Below, piece by piece: positions 35,262 to 44,556 of a DNA stretch of 64,000 nucleotides (positions are counted from its first letter, which is position 1; each line of letters begins with the position of its first letter). A program made the translations under genes and the position numbers. The stretch lies in NCBI RefSeq assembly GCF_001718415.1, contig NZ_CP013378.1, positions 3,968,001 to 4,032,000 on the forward strand. Reading direction: 5' to 3'. This DNA is from Burkholderia pseudomultivorans. Its GTDB lineage: Bacteria; Pseudomonadota; Gammaproteobacteria; Burkholderiales; Burkholderiaceae. The notes beneath the pieces were generated by a model. It did not search any database, was not told the DNA's origin, and worked only from the letters and a program-made list of their open reading frames with translations.

Positions 35262-35280
35262 GCGCCGACGCAGCAGCAGC

Positions 35281-35337
35281 GGATGCGGGGGCGGCCCCGC
35301 GTCCGGGCAGTATGGGCGCCGCGCATTGCGCAGCGCC
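35281..35337 (+). promoter_or_regulatory. Two tandem hairpins downstream of the binding-protein gene
   Basis: Hairpin 1 (35281-35304) pairs GGATGCGGGG with CCCCGCGTCC around a 4-nt loop, with one T-G wobble. Hairpin 2 (35315-35337) pairs GGCGC/GCGCC and GCGC/GCGC with one mismatch around an ATT loop. They start 20 bases after the stop codon and lack a T run. They look like 3-prime stabilising elements that keep binding-protein mRNA more abundant than the permease mRNA. Confidence 0.55.
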
Positions 35338-35505
35338 GGACAACCACGCGCCGCCCGCCTCCCCGCCCGCCGTTCGCGCGACGGGCGGACCCGGCACCGC
35401 CGGGGCGGACGGTCATGATACGCACGGGGCGTTCCGCGCAGCTTGGCGGGCGCGTCTTTCGCGGCGCACCGCGTGCGCCCTCAGGGACCACACCAGGGAC
35501 CACAT

Positions 35506-36195
35506 ATGTTTCTACAAGGTTACGGCCCGCTGATCCTCGCAGGCACCTGGCAAACCGTCAAACTGGCGGTGCTTTCGCTTGCGCTGTCGTTCCTGCTGGG
35601 CCTGCTCGGCGCGGGCGCGAAGCTGTCGCGCAACCGCTTCACGAACGGCATCGGCACCGTCTACACGACGCTGATCCGCGGCGTGCCCGACCTCGTGCTG
35701 ATGCTGCTGCTGTTCTACAGCCTGCAGATCTGGCTGAACATGGCGACCGACGCGCTCGGCTGGGACCAGATCGACATCGACCCGTTCCTCGCCGGCGTGC
35801 TGGTGCTCGGCTTCATCTACGGCGCGTACTTCACCGAGACCTTCCGCGGCGCGTTCCTGTCGGTGCCGCGCGGCCAGCTCGAGGCCGGCAGCGCGTACGG
35901 GATGACGAACTGGCAGGTGTTCACGCGGATCATGTTCCCGCAGATGATGCGCTTCGCGCTGCCGGGCATCGGCAACAACTGGCAGGTGCTCGTGAAGTCG
36001 ACCGCGCTGGTGTCGATCATCGGCCTCGCCGACGTCGTGAAGGCGTCGCAGGACGCCGGCAAGGGCACGCTGCGGTTCTTCTTCTTCACGCTGATCGCCG
36101 GCGCGGTCTACCTGGCCATCACGACGATCTCGAACTTCGTGCTGATGTGGCTTGAAAAACGCTACTCGACCGGCGTCCGCAAGGCAGACCTATGA
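35506..36195 (+). CDS. hisQ: Amino-acid ABC transporter permease (HisQ type)
   Basis: The 229-residue permease has about five helices. Its EAA loop is FLSVPRGQLEAGSAYGMTNWQVFTRIMFPQMMRFALPG, as in HisQ. Together with HisM it forms the inner-membrane pore of the histidine/lysine/arginine/ornithine importer. The ATG at 35506 follows AGGGAC. Its stop overlaps the hisM start (ATGA), so the two subunits are co-translated. The 244-bp gap from the binding-protein gene is large for an operon and contains the hairpins. Confidence 0.9.
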   Translation: MFLQGYGPLILAGTWQTVKLAVLSLALSFLLGLLGAGAKLSRNRFTNGIGTVYTTLIRGVPDLVLMLLLFYSLQIWLNMATDALGWDQIDIDPFLAGVLVLGFIYGAYFTETFRGAFLSVPRGQLEAGSAYGMTNWQVFTRIMFPQMMRFALPGIGNNWQVLVKSTALVSIIGLADVVKASQDAGKGTLRFFFFTLIAGAVYLAITTISNFVLMWLEKRYSTGVRKADL

Positions 36196-36905
36196 TCGAA
36201 CTCATCCAAGAATACTGGCGCAACTACCTCTATACCGACGGCTACCGCATCACCGGCGTCGCGATCACGCTGTGGCTGCTGGTCGTGTCGATCGGCCTCG
36301 GCTTCTGCCTGTCGGTGCCGCTCGCGGTCGCGCGCGTGTCGAAGCGGAAATGGCTGTCGGGCGCCGTGTGGCTGTATACGTACGTGTTCCGCGGCACACC
36401 GCTCTACGTGCAGCTGCTGCTCTGCTACACGGGCCTCTACAGCCTGCAGGTCGTGCGCGGCACGCCGATGCTCGACGCGTTCTTCCGCGACGGCATGCAC
36501 TGCACGCTGCTCGCGTTCACGCTGAACACCTGCGCGTACACCACCGAGATCTTCGCCGGCGCGATCAAGGCGACCTCGTACGGCGAGATCGAGGCCGCGC
36601 GCGCCTACGGGATGTCGACGTTCACGATGTATCGCCGCGTGATCCTGCCGTCGGCGCTGCGCCGCGCGCTGCCGCTGTACAGCAACGAGGTGATCCTGAT
36701 GCTGCACGCGACGACCGTCGCCTTCACGGCGACCGTGCCGGACATCCTGAAGATCGCCCGCGACGTGAACTCGGCGACCTACATGTCGTTCCACGCGTTC
36801 GGCATCGCCGCCCTGCTCTATCTCGTGATCTCGTTCACGCTCGTCTGGCTGTTCCGCCAGGCCGAGCGCCGCTGGCTCGCGTATCTGCGCCCGCAAGGCA
36901 AGTAA
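36192..36905 (+). CDS. hisM: Amino-acid ABC transporter permease (HisM type)
   Basis: The 237-residue membrane protein has the second permease fold of the importer. Its EAA loop is GEIEAARAYGMSTFTMYRRVILPSALRRALPLYSNEV, characteristic of HisM. It overlaps hisQ by four bases and precedes the ATPase gene by 18 bp. The first residues MIELIQEYWRNYLYTDGYRITG resemble HisM starts. Confidence 0.9.
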   Translation: MIELIQEYWRNYLYTDGYRITGVAITLWLLVVSIGLGFCLSVPLAVARVSKRKWLSGAVWLYTYVFRGTPLYVQLLLCYTGLYSLQVVRGTPMLDAFFRDGMHCTLLAFTLNTCAYTTEIFAGAIKATSYGEIEAARAYGMSTFTMYRRVILPSALRRALPLYSNEVILMLHATTVAFTATVPDILKIARDVNSATYMSFHAFGIAALLYLVISFTLVWLFRQAERRWLAYLRPQGK

Positions 36906-36923
36906 GTTTCCGCAGGACTATTG

Positions 36924-37703
36924 ATGAATTCCCAGACTCAGAAGCTTTTCGTCGACGATCTGCACAAGCGGTACGGCGACAACGAGGTGCTCAAGGGCGT
37001 GTCGCTGAAGGCGAACTCGGGCGACGTGATCAGCGTGATCGGCTCGTCCGGCTCCGGCAAGAGCACGATGCTCCGCTGCATCAACTTCCTCGAGCAGCCG
37101 AACTCGGGCCGCATCTTCGTCGACGGCGAGGAAGTCCGCACCGCGCTCGACAAGACCGGCGCGCTGCGCGCGGCCGATACGAAGCAGCTGCAGCGCGTGC
37201 GCACCAAGCTGTCGATGGTGTTCCAGCACTTCAACCTGTGGTCGCACATGAACGTGCTCGAGAACGTGATGGAAGCGCCCGTCAACGTGCTCGGCATCCC
37301 GAAGAAGGAAGCCGAGGAGCGCGCGCGCACCTATCTCGAGAAGGTCGGCCTCGCGCCGCGCGTCGAGAAGCAGTATCCGTCGCACCTGTCGGGCGGCCAG
37401 CAGCAGCGTGTCGCGATCGCGCGCGCGCTCGCGATGCATCCCGACGTGATGCTGTTCGACGAGCCCACGTCGGCGCTCGATCCGGAGCTCGTCGGCGAAG
37501 TGCTGAAGGTGATGCAGAAGCTGGCCGAGGAAGGCCGCACGATGATCGTCGTCACGCACGAGATGGGCTTCGCGCGCAACGTGTCGAACCACGTGATGTT
37601 CCTGCACCAGGGGCGCGTCGAGGAAGAAGGCGTGCCGGCCGAGGTGTTCGCGAACCCGAAGAGCGAGCGCCTGCGCGGGTTCCTGTCGGGCAGCCTCAAG
37701 TAA
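36924..37703 (+). CDS. hisP: Amino-acid ABC transporter ATPase (HisP type)
   Basis: The 259-residue ATPase has Walker [11 protein letters not shown]-loop [12 protein letters not shown], signature [16 protein letters not shown], Walker [15 protein letters not shown] and the switch His in VTHEMGFAR. The insert around [25 protein letters not shown] is typical of HisP. It energises import through HisQM. The first ATG at 36924 is used; a TTG one codon earlier is less likely. A strong terminator ends the operon. Confidence 0.93.
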   Translation: MNSQTQKLFVDDLHKRYGDNEVLKGVSLKANSGDVISVIGSSGSGKSTMLRCINFLEQPNSGRIFVDGEEVRTALDKTGALRAADTKQLQRVRTKLSMVFQHFNLWSHMNVLENVMEAPVNVLGIPKKEAEERARTYLEKVGLAPRVEKQYPSHLSGGQQQRVAIARALAMHPDVMLFDEPTSALDPELVGEVLKVMQKLAEEGRTMIVVTHEMGFARNVSNHVMFLHQGRVEEEGVPAEVFANPKSERLRGFLSGSLK

Positions 37704-37728
37704 CGCACGGCGCGCGTCGTAGCGCGCG

Positions 37729-37769
37729 AACGGGCGCCCGCGGCCAGCCGGCCGCGCGGCGCCCGTTTT
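37729..37769 (+). terminator. Terminator of the hisJQMP operon
   Basis: AACGGGCGCC (37729-37738) pairs with GGCGCCCGTT (37758-37767), with additional GC pairs inside the loop, followed by TT. It lies 26 bases after hisP and 5 bases before the end of the convergent GNAT gene, so it may act both ways. Confidence 0.85.
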
Positions 37770-37773
37770 GCGT

Positions 37774-38271
37774 TTACGCGGCGTGCGCCGGCGCGGGGTC
37801 GGCGAACGCGCGCAGCGCATCGCCCGCGAGCCGGTAGCGCACCCACTCGCTTTGCGGCGCCGCGCCGACGCTCTCGTAGAAGCGGATCGCCGGCTCGTTC
37901 CAGTCGAGCACGCTCCACTCGAAACGGCCGCAGCCCGACTCGACCGCGATCCGCGCGAGCGCCTTCAGCAGCCGCAGCCCCGCGCCCGCGCCGCGAAAGC
38001 GCGGCGACACGTAGAGATCCTCGAGATACAGCCCCTGCCGGGCCAGCCACGTCGAATACGAGAAGAAATACACGGCAAAGCCGGCCGGCTCGCCGTCGAC
38101 CTCGCAGATCAGCGCGCGCGCCGGCGAGCCTTCCCCGAACAGGCTGCGCTCGAGCGACGCGGGCGTCGCGACCACTTCGTGCTCCGCTTTTTCATAGACG
38201 GCCAGTTCGGTGATGAAGCGCAGGATCAGCGGCACGTCGGCCGGGCTGGCGGAACGGATGTCGATTTGCAC
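37774..38271 (-). CDS. GNAT-family N-acetyltransferase
   Basis: The 165-residue enzyme has the GNAT fold. LYLEDLYVSPRFRGAGAGLRLLKALARIA contains the acetyl-CoA pyrophosphate loop (RxxGxG), followed by FEWSVLDWNEPAIRFYESVGA. It resembles the diamine/polyamine-acetyltransferase branch, but the acceptor is not certain. The start is GTG at 38271, giving MQIDIRSASPADVP, with GGAGGAGGG about ten bases upstream. It is divergent from a LysR gene. Confidence 0.85.
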   Translation of the reverse strand: MQIDIRSASPADVPLILRFITELAVYEKAEHEVVATPASLERSLFGEGSPARALICEVDGEPAGFAVYFFSYSTWLARQGLYLEDLYVSPRFRGAGAGLRLLKALARIAVESGCGRFEWSVLDWNEPAIRFYESVGAAPQSEWVRYRLAGDALRAFADPAPAHAA

Positions 38272-38404
38272 GGAATGGGCCCTCCTCCGGCCCGGACTGA
38301 AACGAAACCCGGCGCCCCGCAAGCGCTGGCGCCGATCAGACCGTCATGCTACGGTCATGCTGCCGCTGCAGGAAGTGCAGTTTCTTCATCCCGACCTGAA
38401 CATG

Positions 38405-39328
38405 ATGCATCCCGACCTGCGCCGTCTCGACCTGAACCTGCTGCTCGTGTTCGACGCGCTGTACCGTCACCGCTCGGTCGCGGCGGCCGCGCACGAGCTC
38501 GCGATGAGCCCGTCCGCGCTGAGCCATGCGCTGGCGCGGCTGCGCGACGCGATCGGCGATGCGCTGTTCGTGCGCCTCGGCAACGAAATGCAGCCGACCG
38601 TGCGCGCCGACGACATCGCAGCATGGGCCGGCGACGCGCTCGACGCGATGTCGAAGGGGCTCGCCCGCGCGCGCCGCTTCGATCCCGCACACAGCGACCG
38701 CACCTTCGTGTTCGCGGCGACCGACTATACGGCGTTCGCCGTGCTGCCGCCCTTCATCGCGCGCATCCAGCACGTCGCGCCGCAGCTGCGGATCCGCGTG
38801 GTCCATTCGGACCGCAAGATCGCCGTCGACGAGCTCGCGGCCGGCCGCATCGATTTCGCGCTCGGCTATCACGAGGAATCGTCGGCCGACGCGCCGGGCA
38901 TCGAGGATTTCGACTGGTTTTCGGACGACTACGTGGTGATCGCGAGCGCCACGCATCCGGAGATCGGCACGCGGCTGACGCTCGAACGCTACCTCGCCGC
39001 GCGCCACGTCGTCGTCACGCCGTGGAACGAGTCGCGCGGCGTCGTCGACCACGTGCTCGACCGGATCGGCCTCGCGCGGCAGGTCGCCGTGCAGCTGCCG
39101 AGCGTGCTGGCCGCGCCGTTCGTGATCGCGGAATCTGCACTCCTGATGACGGTGCCGAACCGCGCGGCGCGCGCATTGCTGCCTGCGGCGCCGATCCGCC
39201 TCTTCCCCGCGCCGTTCGAGATACCGCGCTACACGCTGAAGATCTATTCGCATGCCAAACATGCGCGCACCGACGCGCACCGCTGGATCCGCGCGCAACT
39301 GCTCGAGGCGCGGCCGGATGGCGGCTGA
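38405..39328 (+). CDS. LysR-type regulator (NodD/NahR-like)
   Basis: The 307-residue protein begins MHPDLRRLDLNLLLVFDALYRHRSV and continues through AAAAHELAMSPSALSHALARLRD, the winged HTH of NodD-type LysR proteins. The effector domain from about residue 90 includes FAATDYTAFAVLPPFIARI. Upstream in-frame ATGs (38402, 38357) exist. The 38357 reading contains an in-frame 21-bp-offset copy of HPDL, from a CATCCCGACCTG repeat at 38387-38398 and 38408-38419, which is probably a small duplication. It is divergent from the GNAT gene. Its effector is not identified. Confidence 0.85.
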   Translation: MHPDLRRLDLNLLLVFDALYRHRSVAAAAHELAMSPSALSHALARLRDAIGDALFVRLGNEMQPTVRADDIAAWAGDALDAMSKGLARARRFDPAHSDRTFVFAATDYTAFAVLPPFIARIQHVAPQLRIRVVHSDRKIAVDELAAGRIDFALGYHEESSADAPGIEDFDWFSDDYVVIASATHPEIGTRLTLERYLAARHVVVTPWNESRGVVDHVLDRIGLARQVAVQLPSVLAAPFVIAESALLMTVPNRAARALLPAAPIRLFPAPFEIPRYTLKIYSHAKHARTDAHRWIRAQLLEARPDGG

Positions 39329-39824
39329 CGCCGGTTTTCATTACGAAATCCTTACCTTTTCCGCGTCTTTTGCGCATTACGCGCACGCCTCGCCGCCGTC
39401 AATAGTGGCAATCCTTGACCCAACTTTGCCGAATTCGTGCCTCCCTTGTCGGACAAGGGTTTTCCGCGAATCGGCAGGCCATCCGGCAACGGTTGCGCCC
39501 CGTGTTGCATGGCAATTTGGCGACACGTGTTAGTCAAACAACGATTTCCGTCGCCACAAAATTGTATTTTTGCTAAATTAGTAACCAAAGTAGCAAAACG
39601 AAGTGCGTGAAATGTAGTTTAGCTTCACGACACAACAAGGAGACCCCGCAAGCCCACCCGGCCGCGCGGGACCGCTCAACGGTCTTCCCGTCCGCTTGCC
39701 CGCGTGCCCAGCCGAACCGGCCCCGCACGAGGTCTCCCTGGTTATCCCGCTTTTGCCCGGCGCTCGTCGCCCCGGGCATCTTACGTAGTCTGGGTTGACT
39801 TTTTGACAGGGTATGGAGGAGATG
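39329..39824. other. Long spacer between LysR gene and porin, holding promoter and hairpin elements
   Basis: This 496-base spacer includes a nested hairpin at 39428-39475 and an AT-rich tract from about 39535 to 39635, unlike the surrounding GC-rich DNA, which probably holds the strong porin promoter. A GTAAC-like half-site is at 39581-39585. No convincing protein gene is present; short frames here have no domains. Confidence 0.5.
39428..39475 (+). terminator. Nested hairpin with T run, candidate terminator of the LysR gene or attenuator
   Basis: The inner hairpin CCCTTG-TCGGA-CAAGGG (39443-39459) is followed by TTTT. An outer stem pairs GCCGAATTCG (39428-39437) with CGAATCGGC (39467-39475), with one bulged base. 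It lies 100 bases after the LysR stop and 350 bases before the porin. Confidence 0.45.
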
Positions 39825-40907
39825 ATGAAGAAAGCTTTGGTCGCGGCCGCGCTGATGGCTGCTGGGGTGGTAACGGCGCACGCGCAGAGCAGCGTCACGC
39901 TGTATGGCCGCCTGGATGCCGGCCTCGAGTATATGAACGGCCTGCAGAACGGCCATCAATTCCGCGCGGAAAGCGGCGACTGGGGCACGAGCCTGTGGGG
40001 CTTGAAGGGCACCGAGGACATCGGCGGCGGCAACAAGGTGCTGTTCCACCTGGAAGGCGCGTTCAACACGATGAACGGCGGCCTCGGTTCGAGCGGCACG
40101 ATCTGGGATCGTTATGCGACCGTCGGCGTGTCGAACGATCGTTACGGTACCCTGCTGCTCGGTCGCGAACTCGCGATCGCGAACGGCGTGTGGGACTTCG
40201 ACCCGTTCGGCCAGTCGAACTGGTCGACCGCGTCGCTCGTGCGCGGCCGCAACTGGAACAAGACCAGCAACAACGTGTCGTACCAGTCGCCGCAGGTCTA
40301 CGGCCTCGACTTCTACGGCCAGTTCTCGTTCTCGAACTCGACCAACTTCAACGGCAACACGACGGCCGGCCAGCCGGGCCGTGCGGCCGGCGCGCAGATC
40401 ACGTACACGAACTCGCTGTTCCAGTTGCGCGGCATCTATGACGAAACGCGCGACAGCAACGGCCGCTTCTCGGACGTGTTCAACTACTCGCGCGAATACT
40501 TCGCCGGCCTGAACGTGTTCCTCGGCCAGTTCAAGCTGCAGGCCGCCTACCAGGCATCGCGTGCGGACGGCAGCGGCGGCCCGGCGGTCAACAACGGCGT
40601 CACGGGCACGCAGCAGGTCTGGGGCGGTGTGACGTGGCAGGCAACGCCGGCAGCGGCGCTGATCGGGGCCGTGTATCACGTGAATGCCAACCACGGCGGC
40701 GGCAACGCGAACATCTACACGGTCGGCGGCTCGTACAACATCTCGAAGCGCACGCTGTTCGACATCCAGGTCGCGACGGTGCGCAACAGCAAGACGGCCA
40801 ACTTCGGCCTGAACGCGAACCCGGCCGGCACGGCCGTGTCGACGGGCAACCCGAACCCGGGCGGCAGCCAGACCGGCGTCTACGCCGGCATCCAGCACCT
40901 GTTCTGA
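39825..40907 (+). CDS. General outer-membrane porin (Gram-negative porin, OpcP type)
   Basis: The 360-residue precursor has a signal peptide ending AHA, then the trimeric-porin start QSSVTLYGRLDAGLEYMNG. Repeated beta-strands follow, with the typical IWDRYATVGVSNDRYGTLLLGRE segment (constriction-loop neighbourhood) and a C-terminal aromatic residue (GVYAGIQHLF) that signals BAM assembly. It forms a water-filled pore for small solutes. GGAGGAG lies immediately upstream of two adjacent ATGs (39822 and 39825). It has its own terminator, so it is a single-gene unit. Confidence 0.94.
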   Translation: MKKALVAAALMAAGVVTAHAQSSVTLYGRLDAGLEYMNGLQNGHQFRAESGDWGTSLWGLKGTEDIGGGNKVLFHLEGAFNTMNGGLGSSGTIWDRYATVGVSNDRYGTLLLGRELAIANGVWDFDPFGQSNWSTASLVRGRNWNKTSNNVSYQSPQVYGLDFYGQFSFSNSTNFNGNTTAGQPGRAAGAQITYTNSLFQLRGIYDETRDSNGRFSDVFNYSREYFAGLNVFLGQFKLQAAYQASRADGSGGPAVNNGVTGTQQVWGGVTWQATPAAALIGAVYHVNANHGGGNANIYTVGGSYNISKRTLFDIQVATVRNSKTANFGLNANPAGTAVSTGNPNPGGSQTGVYAGIQHLF

Positions 40908-40968
40908 TCAGGCGCCGTCCCAAGAACGATTCGACAACGCTTTCCACGCTGCTGCGAGAGGCGCGTAT

Positions 40969-41005
40969 CGGTGCGGTACCCAACCGGGTATCCGCACCGT
41001 TTTTT
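40969..41005 (+). terminator. Terminator of the porin gene
   Basis: CGGTGCGGTACCC pairs with GGGTA and CCGCACCG (one bulged T) around a short AACC loop, followed by six T. It ends 61 bases after the porin stop. Confidence 0.92.
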
Positions 41006-41053
41006 ATTGGCGGGCCGGTATCGCACGACCCGCGGCGAACGTCGCGGCCGGCG

Positions 41054-41404
<351 letters not shown>

Positions 41405-41445
41405 TCAATGCTCGTTTGGATGAAAAATCGCGATCCCGATTGTAA

Positions 41446-41515
41446 GCCCGCGCCGGTATGCCCGCGCCGGTATGCCCGCGCCGGTATGCCCGCGCTGGTA
41501 CGCCCGCGCCGGTAC
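41446..41515. repeat. 14-bp tandem repeat (minisatellite), 5 copies, between nadE and glnB
   Basis: The unit GCCCGCGCCGGTAT is repeated at 41446, 41460 and 41474 exactly. It is followed by two variants ending GGTAC at 41488 and 41502. It occupies most of the leader of glnB on the minus strand. Copy number may vary between strains by slippage. Confidence 0.9.
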
Positions 41516-41527
41516 ACCGCACCCGGC

Positions 41528-43216
41528 TCAATCGAGACGCTCGGTAAAACGTGACGTGATCGGATAGCGCCAGTCGCGCCCGAACGCGCGATGCGTGACG
41601 CGAATCCCGATCGGCGCCTGGCGCCGCTTGTACTCGTTGATCTTGATGAGCCGCGTCACGCGCGCGACGTCGGCCGGCGCGTAGCCGGCCGCGACGATCT
41701 CGGCGAGCGGCCGGTCCTCTTCCATGTACATCCGCATGATCGCGTCGAGCACGTCGTACGGCGGCAGGCTGTCCTGGTCGGTCTGGTTCTCGCGCAGCTC
41801 GGCCGACGGCGCGCGCGTCAGGATCCGCTCGGGAATCACGTCGCGCAGCGCGTAGTCGGTCGTCTCGTTGCGGTAGCGGCAGAGCCGGTAGACCAGCGTT
41901 TTCGCGATGTCCTTGATCACCGCGAAGCCGCCCGCCATGTCGCCGTACAGCGTGCAGTAGCCGACCGCCATCTCGCTCTTGTTGCCGGTCGTCAGCACGA
42001 TCGAGCCGAACTTGTTCGACAGCGCCATCAGCAGCGTGCCGCGAATGCGCGCCTGGATGTTCTCCTCGGTCGCGTCTTCGGCGCGGCCCGCGAATTCCTC
42101 GGCCAGCGACGCGCGGAACGCGTCGAACATCGGCGCGATCGCAATCTCGTCGTAGCGCACGCCGACGCGCCGCGCCATGTCGGCCGCGTCGGTGGTCGAG
42201 ATGTCGGCCGTATAGCGCGACGGCATCATCACCGCGCGCACGCGCTCGGGCCCGAGCGCATCGCAGGCGACCGCCAGCACCAGCGCCGAGTCGACGCCGC
42301 CCGACAAGCCGATCAGCGCGCCGGGGAAACCGTTCTTGCCGATGTAGTCGCGCACCCCCAGCACGAGCGCGCGATAGACCTGCGCCTCGAGCGGCAGCTC
42401 GGGCGCGATCGCGCCGGGCAGCGGCCGCGCACCGTCGAATTCGACGATCGCGTGCCCTTCGTCGAACTGCGGCATCTTCGCGACGAGCGCGCCCTGCGCG
42501 TCGAGCACGAACGAGCCGCCGTCGAACACGAGCTCGTCCTGGCCGCCGACGAGGTTCACGTACACCATCGGCAGCCCCGTCTCGCGGATCCGCGCGCGCA
42601 GGATGTCGATGCGCACCGCCTCCTTGTTCATGTGGTACGGCGAGCCGTTCGGGATCAGCAGCACCTGCGCGCCGGCCGCCTTCGCGATCTGCGCGGCCGA
42701 GGCGTGCCACGCGTCCTCGCAGATGATCACGCCGTAGCGCACGCCGCCCAGCTCGAACACGAGCGGCTCTGCGTCGGTCGCGAAGTAGCGCTTCTCGTCG
42801 AACACGTCGGCATTCGGCAGGTCCTGCTTGCGGTAGGTGCCGACGATCGCGCCGCCGACGATCAGCGAGACCGCGTTGTAGGTATCGGTCGGCGGCATGC
42901 CGCGCTCGATCGGGCCGTTTGCATTACCATCGACGCCTGGTGCGCCGCGCAGCGGATGGCCGACCAGCACCGCGAGCCCGTCGAATGCCTTCAGCGCATC
43001 GGCGAGCGCGACGAGCGCGTCGGCGGCGGCCGCATAGAACGCCGGTCGCAGCAAAAGGTCTTCCGGCGGATAGCCGGACAGCGCGAGTTCGGGTGCGATC
43101 ATCAGCTGCGCACCATCGTTGTGCGCGGCGCGTGCGGCCGCGACGATCCGCGCGACGTTGCCGGCGAAGTCGCCGACGGTGACGTTGATCTGGGCGAGAG
43201 CGAGTCGGGTCTTCAT
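41528..43216 (-). CDS. nadE: Glutamine-dependent NAD+ synthetase
   Basis: The 562-residue enzyme combines an N-terminal glutaminase of the nitrilase type with a C-terminal synthetase. The glutaminase triad is Glu43 (APELALSGYPPED), Lys130 (YRKQDLPN) and Cys166 (VIICEDAW). The synthetase P-loop is GLSGGVDSAL (303-312), with TTGNKSEMAVGYCTLYGD further on. It amidates nicotinic-acid adenine dinucleotide using ammonia channelled from glutamine, completing NAD synthesis. It lies directly upstream of glnB on the same strand; PII is known to bind NadE2-type enzymes in some proteobacteria. Confidence 0.95.
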   Translation of the reverse strand: MKTRLALAQINVTVGDFAGNVARIVAAARAAHNDGAQLMIAPELALSGYPPEDLLLRPAFYAAAADALVALADALKAFDGLAVLVGHPLRGAPGVDGNANGPIERGMPPTDTYNAVSLIVGGAIVGTYRKQDLPNADVFDEKRYFATDAEPLVFELGGVRYGVIICEDAWHASAAQIAKAAGAQVLLIPNGSPYHMNKEAVRIDILRARIRETGLPMVYVNLVGGQDELVFDGGSFVLDAQGALVAKMPQFDEGHAIVEFDGARPLPGAIAPELPLEAQVYRALVLGVRDYIGKNGFPGALIGLSGGVDSALVLAVACDALGPERVRAVMMPSRYTADISTTDAADMARRVGVRYDEIAIAPMFDAFRASLAEEFAGRAEDATEENIQARIRGTLLMALSNKFGSIVLTTGNKSEMAVGYCTLYGDMAGGFAVIKDIAKTLVYRLCRYRNETTDYALRDVIPERILTRAPSAELRENQTDQDSLPPYDVLDAIMRMYMEEDRPLAEIVAAGYAPADVARVTRLIKINEYKRRQAPIGIRVTHRAFGRDWRYPITSRFTERLD

Positions 43217-43320
43217 GACGGGATCGGCGCGGCGGCGCGCCCTGAACGGCTGACGAAATCGTCGCCGACGCATGCCGAGGCGGCACGCATCCGGCGACAT
43301 CCAACGGTACGGATTCACGC

Positions 43321-44493
43321 TTGAAACACGAACGCATCGATTATCGCACGGGCATCCTGTCGTCCCCCGCCGAGGTCGCGGCCGACGAATGGAACGCGCT
43401 GCTCGCCCGCGACGCGCAGCCGACGCCGTTCCTGCGCCACGAATTCCTCGACGCACTGCACGTCGCGCGCTGCGCGGTCGACGAGACCGGCTGGTCGCCA
43501 CACTTCGTCACGCTGACCGACGCGCGCACGGGCCGCCTCGCGGCAGCCGCGCCCGTCTACGCGAAACAGCATTCGTATGGCGAATACGTGTTCGACTGGG
43601 CATGGGCCGACGCGTACCAGCGCAACGACCTGCCCTACTACCCGAAGCTGCTGTGCGCGGTGCCGTTCACGCCCGTGCAGGGCACGCGCCTGCTTGCCGC
43701 CGACGACGACGCGCGCCGCCGGCTCGCGGCCACACTGCTCGCGTTCGCCGAGCAGAGCGACGTGTCGTCGCTGCACGTGCTGTTCCCGACCGGCGACGAG
43801 GCGCGGCTGCTCGAATCGATGGGGATGATGCTGCGCGAGGGCGTGCAGTTCCACTGGATCAACGACGGCTACCGGCACTTCGACGACTTCCTCGGCACGC
43901 TCGAACAGAAGAAGCGCAAGAACATCCGCGCGGAGCGGCGCAAGGTGCACGATGCGGGCGTCCGGTTCCGGCGGCTCACCGGCGACCAGATCGGCGATGC
44001 GGACTGGCGCTTCTTCTCGCGCTGCTACCGGCAGACCTATCGAGAACACTTTTCGAGCCCGTACCTGAATCTCGACTTCTTCCGCACGATCGGCGCGACG
44101 ATGCCCGAGAACCTGCTGCTCGTGATCGCGGAAGCCGACGGCCGGCCGATCGCCAGCGCGCTCGCGGTCTACCGGCGCGGCGAGCACGGCGGCGGCACGC
44201 TGTACGGCCGCTACTGGGGGGCGCTCGAGCACGTGCCCTGCCTGCATTTCGAAACGGCCTACTACCAGCTGCTCGAATTCTGCATCGAGGCCGGGCTCGA
44301 CACCTTCGAAGGCGGCGCGCAGGGCGAGCACAAGCTCGCGCGCGGCTTCCTGCCGACCGTCACGCACTCCGCGCACTGGCTCGCGCATCCCGCGTTCTCG
44401 GACGCGGTCGCGCGCTTTCTCGAACGCGAGACCGAGCATATCCACGCGTACGTCGACGAACTGCGCGAGCACGATCCGTTCCGGCGGAGATGA
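43321..44493 (+). CDS. FemAB-like acyltransferase (PF04339 type GNAT fold)
   Basis: The 390-residue protein has no signal peptide. Its central and C-terminal parts match the FemAB/GNAT group sometimes named peptidoglycan biosynthesis/recognition. HFDDFLGTLEQKKRKNIRAERRKV is the diagnostic helix, followed by CYRQTYREHFSSPYLN and FEGGAQGEHKLARGFLP. Such proteins are predicted aminoacyl- or acyltransferases acting on an unknown acceptor. The start appears to be TTG at 43321, since no ATG gives the conserved N-terminus; the ribosome site is weak. It is divergent from nadE. Confidence 0.8.
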   Translation: MKHERIDYRTGILSSPAEVAADEWNALLARDAQPTPFLRHEFLDALHVARCAVDETGWSPHFVTLTDARTGRLAAAAPVYAKQHSYGEYVFDWAWADAYQRNDLPYYPKLLCAVPFTPVQGTRLLAADDDARRRLAATLLAFAEQSDVSSLHVLFPTGDEARLLESMGMMLREGVQFHWINDGYRHFDDFLGTLEQKKRKNIRAERRKVHDAGVRFRRLTGDQIGDADWRFFSRCYRQTYREHFSSPYLNLDFFRTIGATMPENLLLVIAEADGRPIASALAVYRRGEHGGGTLYGRYWGALEHVPCLHFETAYYQLLEFCIEAGLDTFEGGAQGEHKLARGFLPTVTHSAHWLAHPAFSDAVARFLERETEHIHAYVDELREHDPFRRR

Positions 44494-44556
44494 TGCGGCG
44501 CGCGAGCGCGGCGCAGCTGTGCAGCCGCGCCGCGAGCCTTCCGCCGGGCCGCCGGC

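Noticed and set aside
41446..41515. CRISPR array
   Set aside because: The units are 14-bp and contiguous with no spacers; this is a minisatellite. The Cas2-like protein at 30251 is far away and has no cas neighbours.
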